This document shows positions 1-6,926 of a DNA stretch of 64,000 bases, one piece after another. Every line of letters begins with the position of its first letter. The first letter of the stretch is position 1. Location of the stretch: contig JBDRNX010000032.1 in NCBI GenBank assembly GCA_043810595.1, positions 40,974-104,973 of the forward strand, in the 5' to 3' direction. The translations under genes were made by a program, and so were the position numbers. Under the pieces are notes generated by a model, which was given only the letters and a program-made list of their open reading frames with translations, was not told where the DNA came from and ran no database searches. The stretch is from JAWABC01 sp043810595. Lineage in GTDB: Archaea > Nanobdellota > Nanobdellia > SCGC-AAA011-G17 > VGLX01.

Positions 1-621
1 GAAAAAGTAGGGCAGATTGTTGATGTTGATATGATATACGTTGTTACCAATGACAAATTTTATAAAGATTTTCTAAACTGGAAAAAAATAAACAGCTTCG
101 GCGAAAAAATAAGGGTTTTAAATGATAAAACAACATGCAATGCAGAGAGGTTAGGGGGTATAGGCGATTTGCATTTTGTAATAAAAAAGGAAAATATCAA
201 TGATGATATTCTGGTTGTGCTGGGGGATACCATTTTTAATTTTGATTTGAGGCTAATGGTGGATTCTTTCAAAAAGACTAATTGTACCACTTTAGGTGTT
301 TATAGGTTACAGGATTTTAAGCAATCTCAGATTTTGGGTTTGGTATTAGTTAAAGATGGGAAAGTTTTGTCAATTAAAGATGGTCTTGTGACAAAAGAGT
401 CAAATATTATCTTTACAGGTATACACATATTCATTAAGTCTGATATAAAAAGGATAGAAAAGTACATGAAAACTGATAAGCCAAAGGAAGGCCCAGGTTA
501 CTTGATTATGGAATGGCTTTCTTCAAAAGAAGTACGTGCTCACGTCTTTGAAGGTCGGTGGTTTGATATAGGTACAAAAGAAACCTATGATGAGGTTAAT
601 CATCTGTTCAGTGAGAGATAA
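1..621 (+). CDS. Sugar nucleotidyltransferase, 5'-truncated by window edge
   Basis: The frame is open from base 1, so the true start lies outside the window; the first internal ATG is at 31. The visible ~200 residues match the later part of the NTP_transferase (GlmU/RmlA-like) fold. A GGIGDLHF segment resembles the substrate-binding loop after the family's first metal region. VVLGDT supplies the Asp expected to bind magnesium, and the end carries GRWFDIGT, the typical closing motif. The family condenses a sugar-1-phosphate with an NTP to give NDP-sugar for glycan synthesis. The conserved N-terminal GG..TRL loop is not visible because of the window edge. The sugar cannot be told. A membrane glycosyltransferase lies 1.3 kb downstream on the same strand. 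Confidence 0.85.
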   Translation, partial: EKVGQIVDVDMIYVVTNDKFYKDFLNWKKINSFGEKIRVLNDKTTCNAERLGGIGDLHFVIKKENINDDILVVLGDTIFNFDLRLMVDSFKKTNCTTLGVYRLQDFKQSQILGLVLVKDGKVLSIKDGLVTKESNIIFTGIHIFIKSDIKRIEKYMKTDKPKEGPGYLIMEWLSSKEVRAHVFEGRWFDIGTKETYDEVNHLFSER

Positions 622-1181
622 GCTTTCATTATAATCCAGTCTGTCTGTCCATCAAACATATCTTTCCTCGAGTCTAATACATTTCTGACAGCCTCTTCAA
701 GGGGGATTCTTACAAGTTTTATTCTTTCTGTTGATTCTTGGTTTGTACTTCCAAGTTCTATATCTCTCGCTATGAACATGTGTTGGGGGCAATCGATAAC
801 GCCGGGTACTGGTCTGAACAAGCCAGCATACTCAACTTTTCTTGCTTTTATGCCCAGTTCTTCAGCAAGTTCTCTGATTGCTGTCTCCATGTGTGAACTG
901 TCACTTTCTTCTATTGCTCCTCCGGGTGCGAATAACCTTTCCACCCCTCCTGCATACGAGAAAGTTCTTGCAAGGTAAATCTGCTTTTGTTCGTCTATAG
1001 GTAGAATTGCAGCCCCCGGTTTTGGCTGTACCCACTCGTAAACTCCTTCTTTTCTATCAGGTCTTATTACCTTGTCCTTATGAACCTTTAATCCATATCT
1101 TCCTGTCCACGTCTCTCTTTCTAGAATAATCCAAGTTCCGTGGTTCATGGGGAATCCTTTTGTTTCTTTTATCCATTCCAT
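600..1181 (-). CDS. Nudix hydrolase (ADP-sugar pyrophosphatase-like), copy A
   Basis: 193 residues. The Nudix box runs from about residue 87 and ends in the diagnostic RELAEELGI. Its front half (GGAIEESDSSH) is one residue longer than the canonical G-x5-E-x7-REUxEExGU pattern, so the first Glu is displaced. The family hydrolyses nucleoside diphosphates linked to another moiety, often ADP-ribose or ADP-sugars. It is a clear paralogue of the next gene: both share GLKV, DKVIRP, KEGVY and the C-terminal FDGQT. The two are co-oriented 21 nt apart, so they probably form an operon. A later Met (residue 12) with AAAGGA upstream is an alternative start. Its 3' end overlaps the convergent nucleotidyltransferase by 22 nt. 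Substrate unknown. Confidence 0.85.
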   Translation of the reverse strand: MEWIKETKGFPMNHGTWIILERETWTGRYGLKVHKDKVIRPDRKEGVYEWVQPKPGAAILPIDEQKQIYLARTFSYAGGVERLFAPGGAIEESDSSHMETAIRELAEELGIKARKVEYAGLFRPVPGVIDCPQHMFIARDIELGSTNQESTERIKLVRIPLEEAVRNVLDSRKDMFDGQTDWIIMKAYLSLNR

Positions 1182-1202
1182 GGTTTTAGTTATGATAGCA
1201 CT

Positions 1203-1769
1203 TCAGCAATGTTTTTCGATGTAGTGGTTTACCTTCAGGATCAAGCTTGTTGTTTGTCCATCAAATATCGTTCCATCCATAACTTTGTTAACTGCTTCTT
1301 CTAAGCTTATCTTTACTAACTTTATGTTCTCTCCTGCTTCAAGCTCTTGTTCTCCGAATGTTAGGCCCTTTGCCATGTACAAGAATTGGTTGCTGTTTAC
1401 TACTGCTGTTGATGAGTTGAACTGTCCAAGGTAAATCCATTCTTTTGAGGTTATCCCCAGTTCTTCTTTGAGTTCTCTCTTTGCAGCTTCAAGGTGGGTT
1501 TCACCTGGATTTATACCCCCGCTAATCGCCTCCAGACTAATCTTCCCTATTGCATACTGGAAATCTTTGCCTAGGTAAACATTGCCTTTTTCATCTACAG
1601 GTAACACTGAAACTCCCGGGTTTAATGAGACCCATCCGTACACTCCTTCTTTTCCGTCAGGCCTTATTACCTTATCTTCAAAAACCTTTAGGCCAAACCT
1701 GTTTGCGTATTTTTCCGCCCTTTCAACTACGGTCCAGGGACCGTTTTTTATTAATTCCTGCTTTCCCAT
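1203..1769 (-). CDS. Nudix hydrolase (ADP-sugar pyrophosphatase-like), copy B
   Basis: 188 residues from the chosen ATG at 1769; an upstream in-frame ATG at 1802 would add 11 residues. I chose the inner start because a GGGGGT Shine-Dalgarno-like run lies just upstream of it. The Nudix box is canonical: G-x5-E-x7-REL-K-EELGI, around GGINPGETHLEAAKREL. Expected activity is cleavage of an NDP-X pyrophosphate with Mg2+ bound by the REL/EE glutamates. It is the first gene of the two-gene Nudix operon and is transcribed divergently from the glycosyltransferase at 1901. The AT-rich region 1805-1895 between them holds TATA-like sequence in both directions. Which copy is ancestral cannot be told. Confidence 0.87.
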   Translation of the reverse strand: MGKQELIKNGPWTVVERAEKYANRFGLKVFEDKVIRPDGKEGVYGWVSLNPGVSVLPVDEKGNVYLGKDFQYAIGKISLEAISGGINPGETHLEAAKRELKEELGITSKEWIYLGQFNSSTAVVNSNQFLYMAKGLTFGEQELEAGENIKLVKISLEEAVNKVMDGTIFDGQTTSLILKVNHYIEKHC

Positions 1770-1900
1770 TTGTATACCCCCTGTTGCCGCTTTTTCGGGC
1801 ATCTCACTGCTGTCTTGATATATAAATTTTGCCTAATTCGAGGTTTTGTCTATACCAAAATATACAAATTTTTAAATAGGGTCATTATAACCAACGCAGC

Positions 1901-3112
1901 ATGAAAGGTCCTTTTTCGATATGGTGCTTCTTCGGGCTCACCCTCACAATTGATGTGCTAACTCTTGGCTATCATAAGGTAAGGGGTAGTAAGCTTAAGA
2001 GAGTAAACCCTTACAATCCGATTAGGGGGGTTTCTGTAATAATTCCTGCTCACAAGGAGGGTAAGCACATAGAGAAGACCATTCGCTCTTTGTATGCTGA
2101 GAGTTACCCTTTGAAGAACGTTATCGTTTGTTCTGATGCCGAATCTAGTAAAACGAAGGAGTTTGTTGACGCTTTATGTTCTGAATATGATAACCTTTAC
2201 TATATCGAGTGCCCTTACATTTCAAAATCGAGGAAGATTAATTACGTTGTTAAAACCGTGGCTGACGTTCTGGGGGAGTTTGTTTATGTTCGCGACGCTC
2301 GTGTCACAGGTAATCCTAATTGTATAGAGAAAATGGTTTCTTATTTTTCTGATGATACCGTTGCTGCCGTGACCTCTTATGGTCGGTTGAGTATTCCTAA
2401 GAATTTTTGGTCCAGAGCTTACTACTATGGTAAGTCATGGATTAATGAGGTTGGAAGATTCAGGAAGAGGGCTCAGGAGAAGCGTGATGCTTTGTTTGTT
2501 ATTTGTGGGGCCTCAACAATGTACAGGACTTCTGTTTTGAATTACATTTTCATACCTCACGGAACTAAGACAGAAGACACGCATTACACTTGGAGGCTTC
2601 AGACTGCTGGTTATAGGATTAGGGTTGCCGATGATGCTGTTGTTTCTGCTCCTGAGATTGATGGTAGGGATTGGGATGGTATAAAGGGTCAGTTGAGGCA
2701 GGCTTACCGCTGGAGTTCTGGAACAATTCAATGTTTTTACAAGGAGGGTCATAACATCCCTTACAACAAGAGATTGTTTTTTACCACTGTGTTGCCGGGT
2801 TTCTTGGAAGCCATAACCTATTCCATACCACTTGTTATACTTCCCCTCCTGATAATTTTTTATCCTTTTTACGGGTGGGGGTTTTTGATTGGCGACACCG
2901 TTTTTTCTTTGGTGGGTACTCTTGTTTTTCTTCCTAGAAAGTTTTTCAAGACATTGGTGCATTATCACCAAGTTTTCTTTTTCAAGTATCTGAACGCTTT
3001 GGTTTTTCTCTATGCACTTGTTCGTGTTACTGCTGATGCTATAGATGGCAACACAAAAAGGTGGCATAATGAGTGGGTCCCTCTGCAGACGGACTACGTC
3101 GTTGCCAAATAA
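1901..3112 (+). CDS. Membrane glycosyltransferase family 2, processive-type
   Basis: 403 residues. An N-terminal hydrophobic segment (about 5-25) precedes a GT-A domain opening with GVSVIIPAHKEGKHIEKTI. Recognisable motifs are KSRKINY (109-115), the DxD-equivalent YVRDAR (D132), the acceptor-site TED (224-226) and a Q-x-x-RW-type motif QAYRW (267-271). The last motif is typical of chitin/hyaluronan/cellulose-synthase-like enzymes that extend a polymer at the membrane. Three or four hydrophobic helices follow between about 290 and 385. The polymer and sugar are unknown; a role in surface glycan or N-glycan assembly is inferred. It stands alone, with an AT-rich promoter (TTTAAATAGG) about 25 nt before the ATG. 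Confidence 0.88.
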   Translation: MKGPFSIWCFFGLTLTIDVLTLGYHKVRGSKLKRVNPYNPIRGVSVIIPAHKEGKHIEKTIRSLYAESYPLKNVIVCSDAESSKTKEFVDALCSEYDNLYYIECPYISKSRKINYVVKTVADVLGEFVYVRDARVTGNPNCIEKMVSYFSDDTVAAVTSYGRLSIPKNFWSRAYYYGKSWINEVGRFRKRAQEKRDALFVICGASTMYRTSVLNYIFIPHGTKTEDTHYTWRLQTAGYRIRVADDAVVSAPEIDGRDWDGIKGQLRQAYRWSSGTIQCFYKEGHNIPYNKRLFFTTVLPGFLEAITYSIPLVILPLLIIFYPFYGWGFLIGDTVFSLVGTLVFLPRKFFKTLVHYHQVFFFKYLNALVFLYALVRVTADAIDGNTKRWHNEWVPLQTDYVVAK

Positions 3113-3171
3113 TTATTATTGTTTAGTATTCACTCCAAAATATATCTTCCAGCCACTAGACATCCCGACAC

Positions 3172-3181
3172 TTGTGCACAA
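3172..3181. promoter_or_regulatory. 10-bp perfect palindrome just upstream of the radA-operon TATA box
   Basis: The sequence TTGTGCACAA is a perfect inverted repeat ending 3 bp before the TATA-like element at 3185-3192. In archaea, sites just upstream of BRE/TATA are usual positions for activators or repressors. No binding protein is known. A 10-bp palindrome can occur by chance, so this is suggestive only. Confidence 0.35.
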
Positions 3182-3184
3182 ATT

Positions 3185-3192
3185 GTTTATAA
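3185..3192 (+). promoter_or_regulatory. TATA-like promoter element for the radA operon
   Basis: GTTTATAA lies in AT-rich sequence. A start about 25 nt downstream (near 3215) would give a leader of roughly 110 nt before the first well-supported gene at 3328. Most other genes here look leaderless, so this leader is unusually long. Confidence 0.5.
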
Positions 3193-3250
3193 GCAACCTA
3201 GTCTACTGCTATATTACCTCGTGAAACAAGTTCCGAAGAGGGGGGTAAAG

Positions 3251-3325
3251 ATGATAAAAGATGTGTGCAACACAAAAGGCTCATTCTTACCTGAAATAAA
3301 ATGCGAAAGCAAAGGAGGTATTTGA
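3251..3325 (+). CDS. Possible 24-residue leader peptide of the radA operon
   Basis: A short ORF starts at ATG 3251, directly after a purine-rich GAGGGGGGT at 3238-3246 that would make a strong Shine-Dalgarno. It ends with TGA at 3323-3325, only two nucleotides before the ATG of the next gene. The peptide begins MIKDVCN, contains two cysteines and ends in SKGGI. Its last codons overlap the Shine-Dalgarno of the following gene (GGAGGT, 3314-3319). Ribosomes finishing the peptide would therefore cover or clear that site, which is the geometry of a coupling or attenuation leader. A chance ORF cannot be excluded; function is inferred from layout only. Confidence 0.35.
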   Translation: MIKDVCNTKGSFLPEIKCESKGGI

Positions 3326-3327
3326 AA

Positions 3328-3612
3328 ATGGCAGATAGGCCTATAGAAAAGTGGAGGATCGGCAACATAGAGGCCGCCCTCTGGGAAAATAGGAGGACCA
3401 TGAACGGTGATGAAGTCACCTACTGGACTGTCTCGTTGGGCAGAAGCTTTAAAAAGAAGGACGAAGGCATATGGCGTAACGAAGTGATAAACAACCTGAG
3501 GAGGAATGATATACCAAAGCTGATTGCAATCCTTCAGAGGGTTCAGGACCACTTGTATTTTAATCTAAACAAAGACAAAGAAGCCAAGGAAGAAGTTGAG
3601 GATGAGGAGTGA
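3328..3612 (+). CDS. Conserved small protein upstream of radA, function unknown
   Basis: 94 residues. The start at 3328 is fixed by GGAGGT at 3314-3319; an in-frame ATG at 3301 lies upstream of that site and is rejected. The core reads WRIGNIEAALWEN ... VSLGRSFK ... WRNEVINNLRRNDIPKLIAIL and ends in an acidic tail (KEEVEDEE). This beta-rich pattern with alternating aromatics and an acidic tail recalls small single-strand-binding or PC4-like proteins, but I cannot assign a family. It lies 9 nt upstream of radA on the same strand, so the two are almost certainly co-transcribed. A role in recombination is inferred from context only. Confidence 0.8.
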   Translation: MADRPIEKWRIGNIEAALWENRRTMNGDEVTYWTVSLGRSFKKKDEGIWRNEVINNLRRNDIPKLIAILQRVQDHLYFNLNKDKEAKEEVEDEE

Positions 3613-3621
3613 GGTGGAAGC

Positions 3622-4650
3622 ATGAAAGATGAAAAGGTGGTGAAGGAAGAGGTTGTTGAGGAAATTTCTGAAGCTCCAAAAAAAGAGAGGAAAGAAAAGA
3701 AGAAGAAGGAAGAACTGACAATCTATAACCTTCCAGGTGTTGGTGCTGCTACTGCGGAAAAGCTTTTGGAATCTGGTTACAGCGATTTGCTTTCTATTGC
3801 CGTTTCCTCTCCCGGAGAGCTTGTTGAGGTTGCTGGTGTGGGTGAGGCTGCTGCTAGGAAGATGATTAACTTTGCAAGGAATTCTTTTGATATGGGTTTT
3901 GAGTCAGGAGATGAACTTCTTAGAAAAAGAGAGAACATAGTTAAGATAAGCACGGGAAGCAAGACTTTTGATGGGTTGCTCGGCGGCGGCTTTGAATCTG
4001 GTTCCATCTCAGAATGTTTTGGTGAGTTTGGTGCAAGCAAGTCACAGATTGCTCACGCGCTTGCTGTTAACGTTCAGTTGCCCAGAGAAAAAGGTGGTGC
4101 TGAGGGTACAGCAGTCTTCATAGACGGCGAGTCAACCTTCAGGCCTGAGAGGATAGTGCAGATTGCTAAGGCAGCCGGTATTGATTCCAATCAGGCGTTG
4201 AAGAACATTAAAGTGGCTCGTGCTTTTAACAGCGATCATCAGATGTTGCTTGCTGAGAAGACTGAAGAGTTGATTAAGGAAAACAACGTTAAGTTGATAA
4301 TTATAGATTCCTTGACATCCCACTTCAGGGCAGACTTCGCAGGCAGGGGCCAGCTTGCTGATAGGCAGCAGAAGTTGAACAAGCACATGCATACGTTGAT
4401 GAGGTTGGCTTATAAGTACAACATCTGTATCTATGTTACCAACCAGGTGATGGCAAGGCCTGATGTTTTCTTCGGAGACCCTACTGCTGCTATCGGAGGT
4501 AACATAGTTGGGCATAACTCTCAAACAAGAATTTACCTGAGGAAAGGTAAGAAGGGTACTAGGGTTGCTAAGCTTATAGACAGTCCCCACCTTCCTGACG
4601 GCGAAGCTGTATTTATGGTCACTGAGGGAGGCATCAGGGACATTGACTAA
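3622..4650 (+). CDS. radA: DNA repair and recombination protein RadA
   Basis: 342 residues, normal for archaeal RadA. After a charged N-terminal extension (Lys/Glu-rich, residues 1-33) comes a helix-hairpin-helix domain (about 36-90: LPGVGAATAEKLLESGY). The RecA-type ATPase core follows. Walker B is LIIIDSLTSHFRAD (about 226-239), and the conserved YVTNQV follows. RadA coats single-stranded DNA and drives strand exchange. The Walker A loop reads GEFGASKSQ (about 134-142) instead of the usual GEFGSGKTQ: the invariant Gly before Lys is Ser, and Thr is Ser. The catalytic Lys is kept. It shares an operon with the small protein at 3328 and is followed by a T-rich terminator. Confidence 0.96.
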   Translation: MKDEKVVKEEVVEEISEAPKKERKEKKKKEELTIYNLPGVGAATAEKLLESGYSDLLSIAVSSPGELVEVAGVGEAAARKMINFARNSFDMGFESGDELLRKRENIVKISTGSKTFDGLLGGGFESGSISECFGEFGASKSQIAHALAVNVQLPREKGGAEGTAVFIDGESTFRPERIVQIAKAAGIDSNQALKNIKVARAFNSDHQMLLAEKTEELIKENNVKLIIIDSLTSHFRADFAGRGQLADRQQKLNKHMHTLMRLAYKYNICIYVTNQVMARPDVFFGDPTAAIGGNIVGHNSQTRIYLRKGKKGTRVAKLIDSPHLPDGEAVFMVTEGGIRDID

Positions 4651-4675
4651 ATTTTTTCTTTTTTTATTTTTTTTC
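4651..4675 (+). terminator. T-rich terminator after radA
   Basis: Three T runs (TTTTTT, TTTTTTT, TTTTTTTT) broken by single bases directly follow the radA stop, between convergent genes. Archaeal RNA polymerase terminates at such oligo-T stretches without needing a hairpin. Confidence 0.6.
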
Positions 4676-5149
4676 TCTGTTCATTCCCCACAGTAGTGTT
4701 GGCAATCCCAAACTGAGAAGCACAAGTCCCAAGGTTTCGTGGCTTGCTATGTCCGCAACATCAAAGAAAGTGCCATATTTTATCAGTTGAAGCAAAAACA
4801 CTACCAGCCCTGCTACTATGAATGCCATCCCTATATGCTTGATTTTTACCCTGTCAAATATCCAGCCGCTGTCTTTTTGTTTGTTTTTGAATTTTCCAGG
4901 AGGTTGTCTCCTTACTGCTTTGTATATTTCTGTGGTGAACCTTTCCAAGGTTGCTGCTGACAGCATTATTAGTATTATGCTTTGGCCGGGAAGTGATAGT
5001 AGCAAAACCAAGTACCAGAATTCTGTTAGAAGCGGGCTTCTGAAGAATTTTATTATCTTGAACTTCTCGAAAAGGGTGTCTTTCCAAGCTCCTGTTATTG
5101 CAATTATGAATCCGACAAAGAATCCGTAGAAGTATTCTATCACCATCAT
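4664..5149 (-). CDS. Small polytopic membrane protein, unknown function
   Basis: 161 residues with about four hydrophobic segments (near 5-22, 45-66, 107-126 and 137-155). A basic cytoplasmic-looking loop (VRRQPPGKFKNKQKDSGW) separates the second and third. I recognise no catalytic motif. It is convergent with radA, and its stop lies inside the T-rich tract. Upstream is the hypothetical pair at 5217-5902 in the same orientation, but 68 nt of AT-rich sequence separates them, so operon membership is uncertain. Confidence 0.7.
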   Translation of the reverse strand: MMVIEYFYGFFVGFIIAITGAWKDTLFEKFKIIKFFRSPLLTEFWYLVLLLSLPGQSIILIMLSAATLERFTTEIYKAVRRQPPGKFKNKQKDSGWIFDRVKIKHIGMAFIVAGLVVFLLQLIKYGTFFDVADIASHETLGLVLLSLGLPTLLWGMNREKK

Positions 5150-5216
5150 TGTTTGAGCCTCCGTTTTTTCTTCTTAATCTGGAGGCTTATGGCTTTTTAA
5201 AATTTTTTATTGTAGC

Positions 5217-5510
5217 CTAGCTCTTAGGCAGGGCATACTCTGCTTCTAGTTTTTTTGCGTTTAGCAAGAACCTTAACCTGTACATTTCGTGGTTATTTTT
5301 TTCTTCGAGTAGTTTTTCTGCTATGTAGTCTCTTAGCTGTTTGTGTGGTAAGGACCTGTTTATTTTTTCGTAAATGAGTATTAATTGTAGTTTTTCTTCC
5401 ATCTTTTTTGTGTCCCAGTCTTCGTTGAGGAAGCTGTGTACCAGATCTTCTATGCCTCCCACGTCCTCTTCTGACAGTTTATCTATTTTTAAGAAGTTTC
5501 CATAACTCAT
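5217..5510 (-). CDS. Small helical protein, coupled to upstream gene, unknown
   Basis: 97 residues from ATG 5510; an upstream in-frame ATG at 5534 lies inside the preceding gene. I prefer 5510 because it forms an ATGA overlap with the stop of the 131-residue gene upstream, the usual sign of translational coupling. AAGGA lies just before it. The sequence is strongly helical and charged (EEDVGGIEDLVHSFLNED, then EKLQLILIYEKINRSL). It has no cysteines, signal peptide or recognised motif. It could be a partner of the upstream product. Confidence 0.7.
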   Translation of the reverse strand: MSYGNFLKIDKLSEEDVGGIEDLVHSFLNEDWDTKKMEEKLQLILIYEKINRSLPHKQLRDYIAEKLLEEKNNHEMYRLRFLLNAKKLEAEYALPKS

Positions 5511-5902
5511 TTTTTCCTTATCCCTATCCCCCACTTCGTCAAGTATTCTTTATCTAACTCCTGTTTTTCCCTTAATCCCATCAATGTGTAGAGTGTTGGC
5601 CTGTCCATCACCAGGAAGCCTATAGTGTCTCCTGCTTTGAGTTTTTGATTGACAAAATCTTCTATGTTCCTGCTCCATGCTTTAGAATATGATGTGAGGT
5701 TTGCGTCTTCACTGTAGTTTGATATTCCGTTGTTTTCTTGTTTTATTACCCACTCAAGGAAACCGTCTTTGTACAGAACGTAGATTTTATCTTCTTTATC
5801 TTTTGGCAGGGCTGTGGTTGTTATCAGCAATGCTCCTTCATAAAGGGTTCTTATTATGTCAGATCTCCTGTCAAACCTGTCCCTCCCTTCTAATTGCTGC
5901 AT
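5507..5902 (-). CDS. Hypothetical protein, first gene of a two-gene unit
   Basis: 131 residues. Mixed alpha/beta composition (TLYEGALLITTTALP, IYVLYKDGFLEWVIKQ, AGDTIGFLVMDRPTLYTLMGL) suggests a compact cytosolic domain. There is no signal peptide or membrane segment, and I do not recognise the family. It ends in an ATGA overlap with the 97-residue gene, so the two are probably made together. A TATA-like AAGGTTTATAAG stretch about 25 nt upstream of its ATG on the minus strand fits a leaderless transcript. Confidence 0.7.
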   Translation of the reverse strand: MQQLEGRDRFDRRSDIIRTLYEGALLITTTALPKDKEDKIYVLYKDGFLEWVIKQENNGISNYSEDANLTSYSKAWSRNIEDFVNQKLKAGDTIGFLVMDRPTLYTLMGLREKQELDKEYLTKWGIGIRKK

Positions 5903-5996
5903 GGTGCTTTTTTGTTGTGGTAAGGCTTATAAACCTTTTCAAAAACACGGCTGGGTATGGAATTAGAAGAGTTAAGGAATCTGGTGAAGTAGTAGT

Positions 5997-6404
5997 TTAT
6001 AACCTATACCTTATTATGAGAAGTGCTATCAGAATAAAGTAAGTTATGATTATGAATTTCTTGTTTTTCCAGTAGAACGGTCCGCTTTTTATCTTTCTTT
6101 TTGTGAAAGGGTAAAGGTATCTGGATCCTTCTTCTCTGTGCACGAACAAGTCTGTAATTATGTGTGTTCCATAACCGTAACCGAAAAGCATCATGTGATT
6201 GCTGTGTATTATTAAAGCTGCTAATACTATTAGAGGGGCTAGGAATATGGAATGTAGGTATTCCCCCAAGAGGTGTATCCTCTTGTTTTTCTTGTGCAAG
6301 TATGCTAGCACATACAGGAAGTCTGGAGCTATCACCCCAAATAGAAGGAATAACGAAAAGCCGAATAAGGCCCCTGTAAGTAGTAGGTGGCCTATAAGTT
6401 CCAT
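5997..6404 (-). CDS. Membrane-bound YdjM/DUF457-like metal-dependent hydrolase
   Basis: 135 residues from ATG 6404. A longer frame to 6527 reads through AT-rich promoter sequence and is rejected. It begins with GHLLLTGALFG, has three or four hydrophobic helices, and carries spaced His/Asp residues: GHLL, APDFLYVLAY, LGEYLHS and GTHIITDLFVHREEG. This arrangement matches the membrane-bound LexA-binding (YdjM, DUF457) family of predicted metal hydrolases; their substrate is unknown. The C-terminus is hydrophobic. It is divergent from the DUF5652 gene at 6472, sharing an AT-rich promoter region. Confidence 0.6.
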   Translation of the reverse strand: MELIGHLLLTGALFGFSLFLLFGVIAPDFLYVLAYLHKKNKRIHLLGEYLHSIFLAPLIVLAALIIHSNHMMLFGYGYGTHIITDLFVHREEGSRYLYPFTKRKIKSGPFYWKNKKFIIITYFILIALLIIRYRL

Positions 6405-6471
6405 TATAGAACAGTAAATATTAAATACTTTATTAAGTTTTTTATGGTAAAAATGATTGGAGGTTTTGAAA

Positions 6472-6735
6472 ATGAATGAGTGGGGGTTTGTGGTTTTTCT
6501 GTTGATTATTGCTGGGATTTGGAGCATAATCTGGAAAGGGATTGCTCTTTGGAAATCCGCTAGGTATGGTCAGAAGGCTTGGTTCGTTGTACTGCTGATT
6601 GTTAATACAGTTGGTTTGTTGGAGATAATCTATTTGGCCTTCTTCCAGAAGAGACCTGTTAGACCTATCATGAAACCAGCAGCTAAGGCTACCACTCCTA
6701 TGCCTAAGAGGCCTGTTGTTAGGAAGAGAAAATAA
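6472..6735 (+). CDS. DUF5652-like small membrane protein
   Basis: 87 residues. ATG 6472 is set by GGAGGT 12 nt upstream, giving nearly the same leader as at 3314 and 40030. Two transmembrane helices (about 5-22 and 36-60) hold the family-like signature IWKGIALWKSARYGQKAW and, in the second helix, NTVGLLEIIYLAFF. A basic tail (KRPVVRKRK) faces the cytoplasm. The pattern fits DUF5652, common in DPANN and candidate-phylum genomes. No function is known. Confidence 0.75.
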   Translation: MNEWGFVVFLLIIAGIWSIIWKGIALWKSARYGQKAWFVVLLIVNTVGLLEIIYLAFFQKRPVRPIMKPAAKATTPMPKRPVVRKRK

Positions 6736-6757
6736 TTTTTTATTATTTTTATTAAAG
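6736..6757 (+). terminator. T-rich terminator
   Basis: A TAATTTTTTATTATTTTTATT stretch follows the DUF5652-like gene, before the convergent tRNA-Arg. This fits oligo-T termination in archaea. Confidence 0.45.
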
Positions 6758-6787
6758 GATTTCTTGAAAGTTTACAATGAGGGTATA

Positions 6788-6879
6788 TGCCCCCGCTGGG
6801 ATTTGAACCCAGGCCACAAGCTGTTTGCATATAGATTATTCCGCAAGCTCGCATACTATCCAGGCTATACTACGAGGGC
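6788..6879 (-). tRNA. tRNA-Arg (anticodon GCG) with intron at 37/38
   Basis: The acceptor GCCCTCG pairs with CGGGGGC with one wobble; the T-arm CTGGG-TTCAAAT-CCCAG is perfect. The anticodon stem CGAGC/GCTTG encloses TTGCGG + A, giving anticodon GCG. An 18-nt insertion (AATAATCTATATGCAAAC on the tRNA strand) sits at the canonical position 37/38. TTGC in the loop can pair with GCAA in the intron, as in a bulge-helix-bulge. Mature length would be 74 nt. No CCA is encoded. Confidence 0.93.
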
Positions 6880-6926
6880 GTATTTTTTAGTTCTCTTTCT
6901 CGGCTTTTAAATCTATTGCTGCAGAA

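Noticed and set aside
2513..3067. 184-codon open frame antisense to the glycosyltransferase
   Set aside because: It lies wholly inside a well-supported GT2 gene, is low in complexity typical of a shadow frame, and matches no family.
3245..3295. Possible box C/D RNA in the radA leader (ATGATAA ... CTGA)
   Set aside because: Box C deviates from consensus and no D'/C' pair or guide match could be checked.
3119..3325. Longer 68-codon reading of the radA leader
   Set aside because: The upstream part precedes the likely promoter; only the last 24 codons, with their own ribosome site, are plausible.
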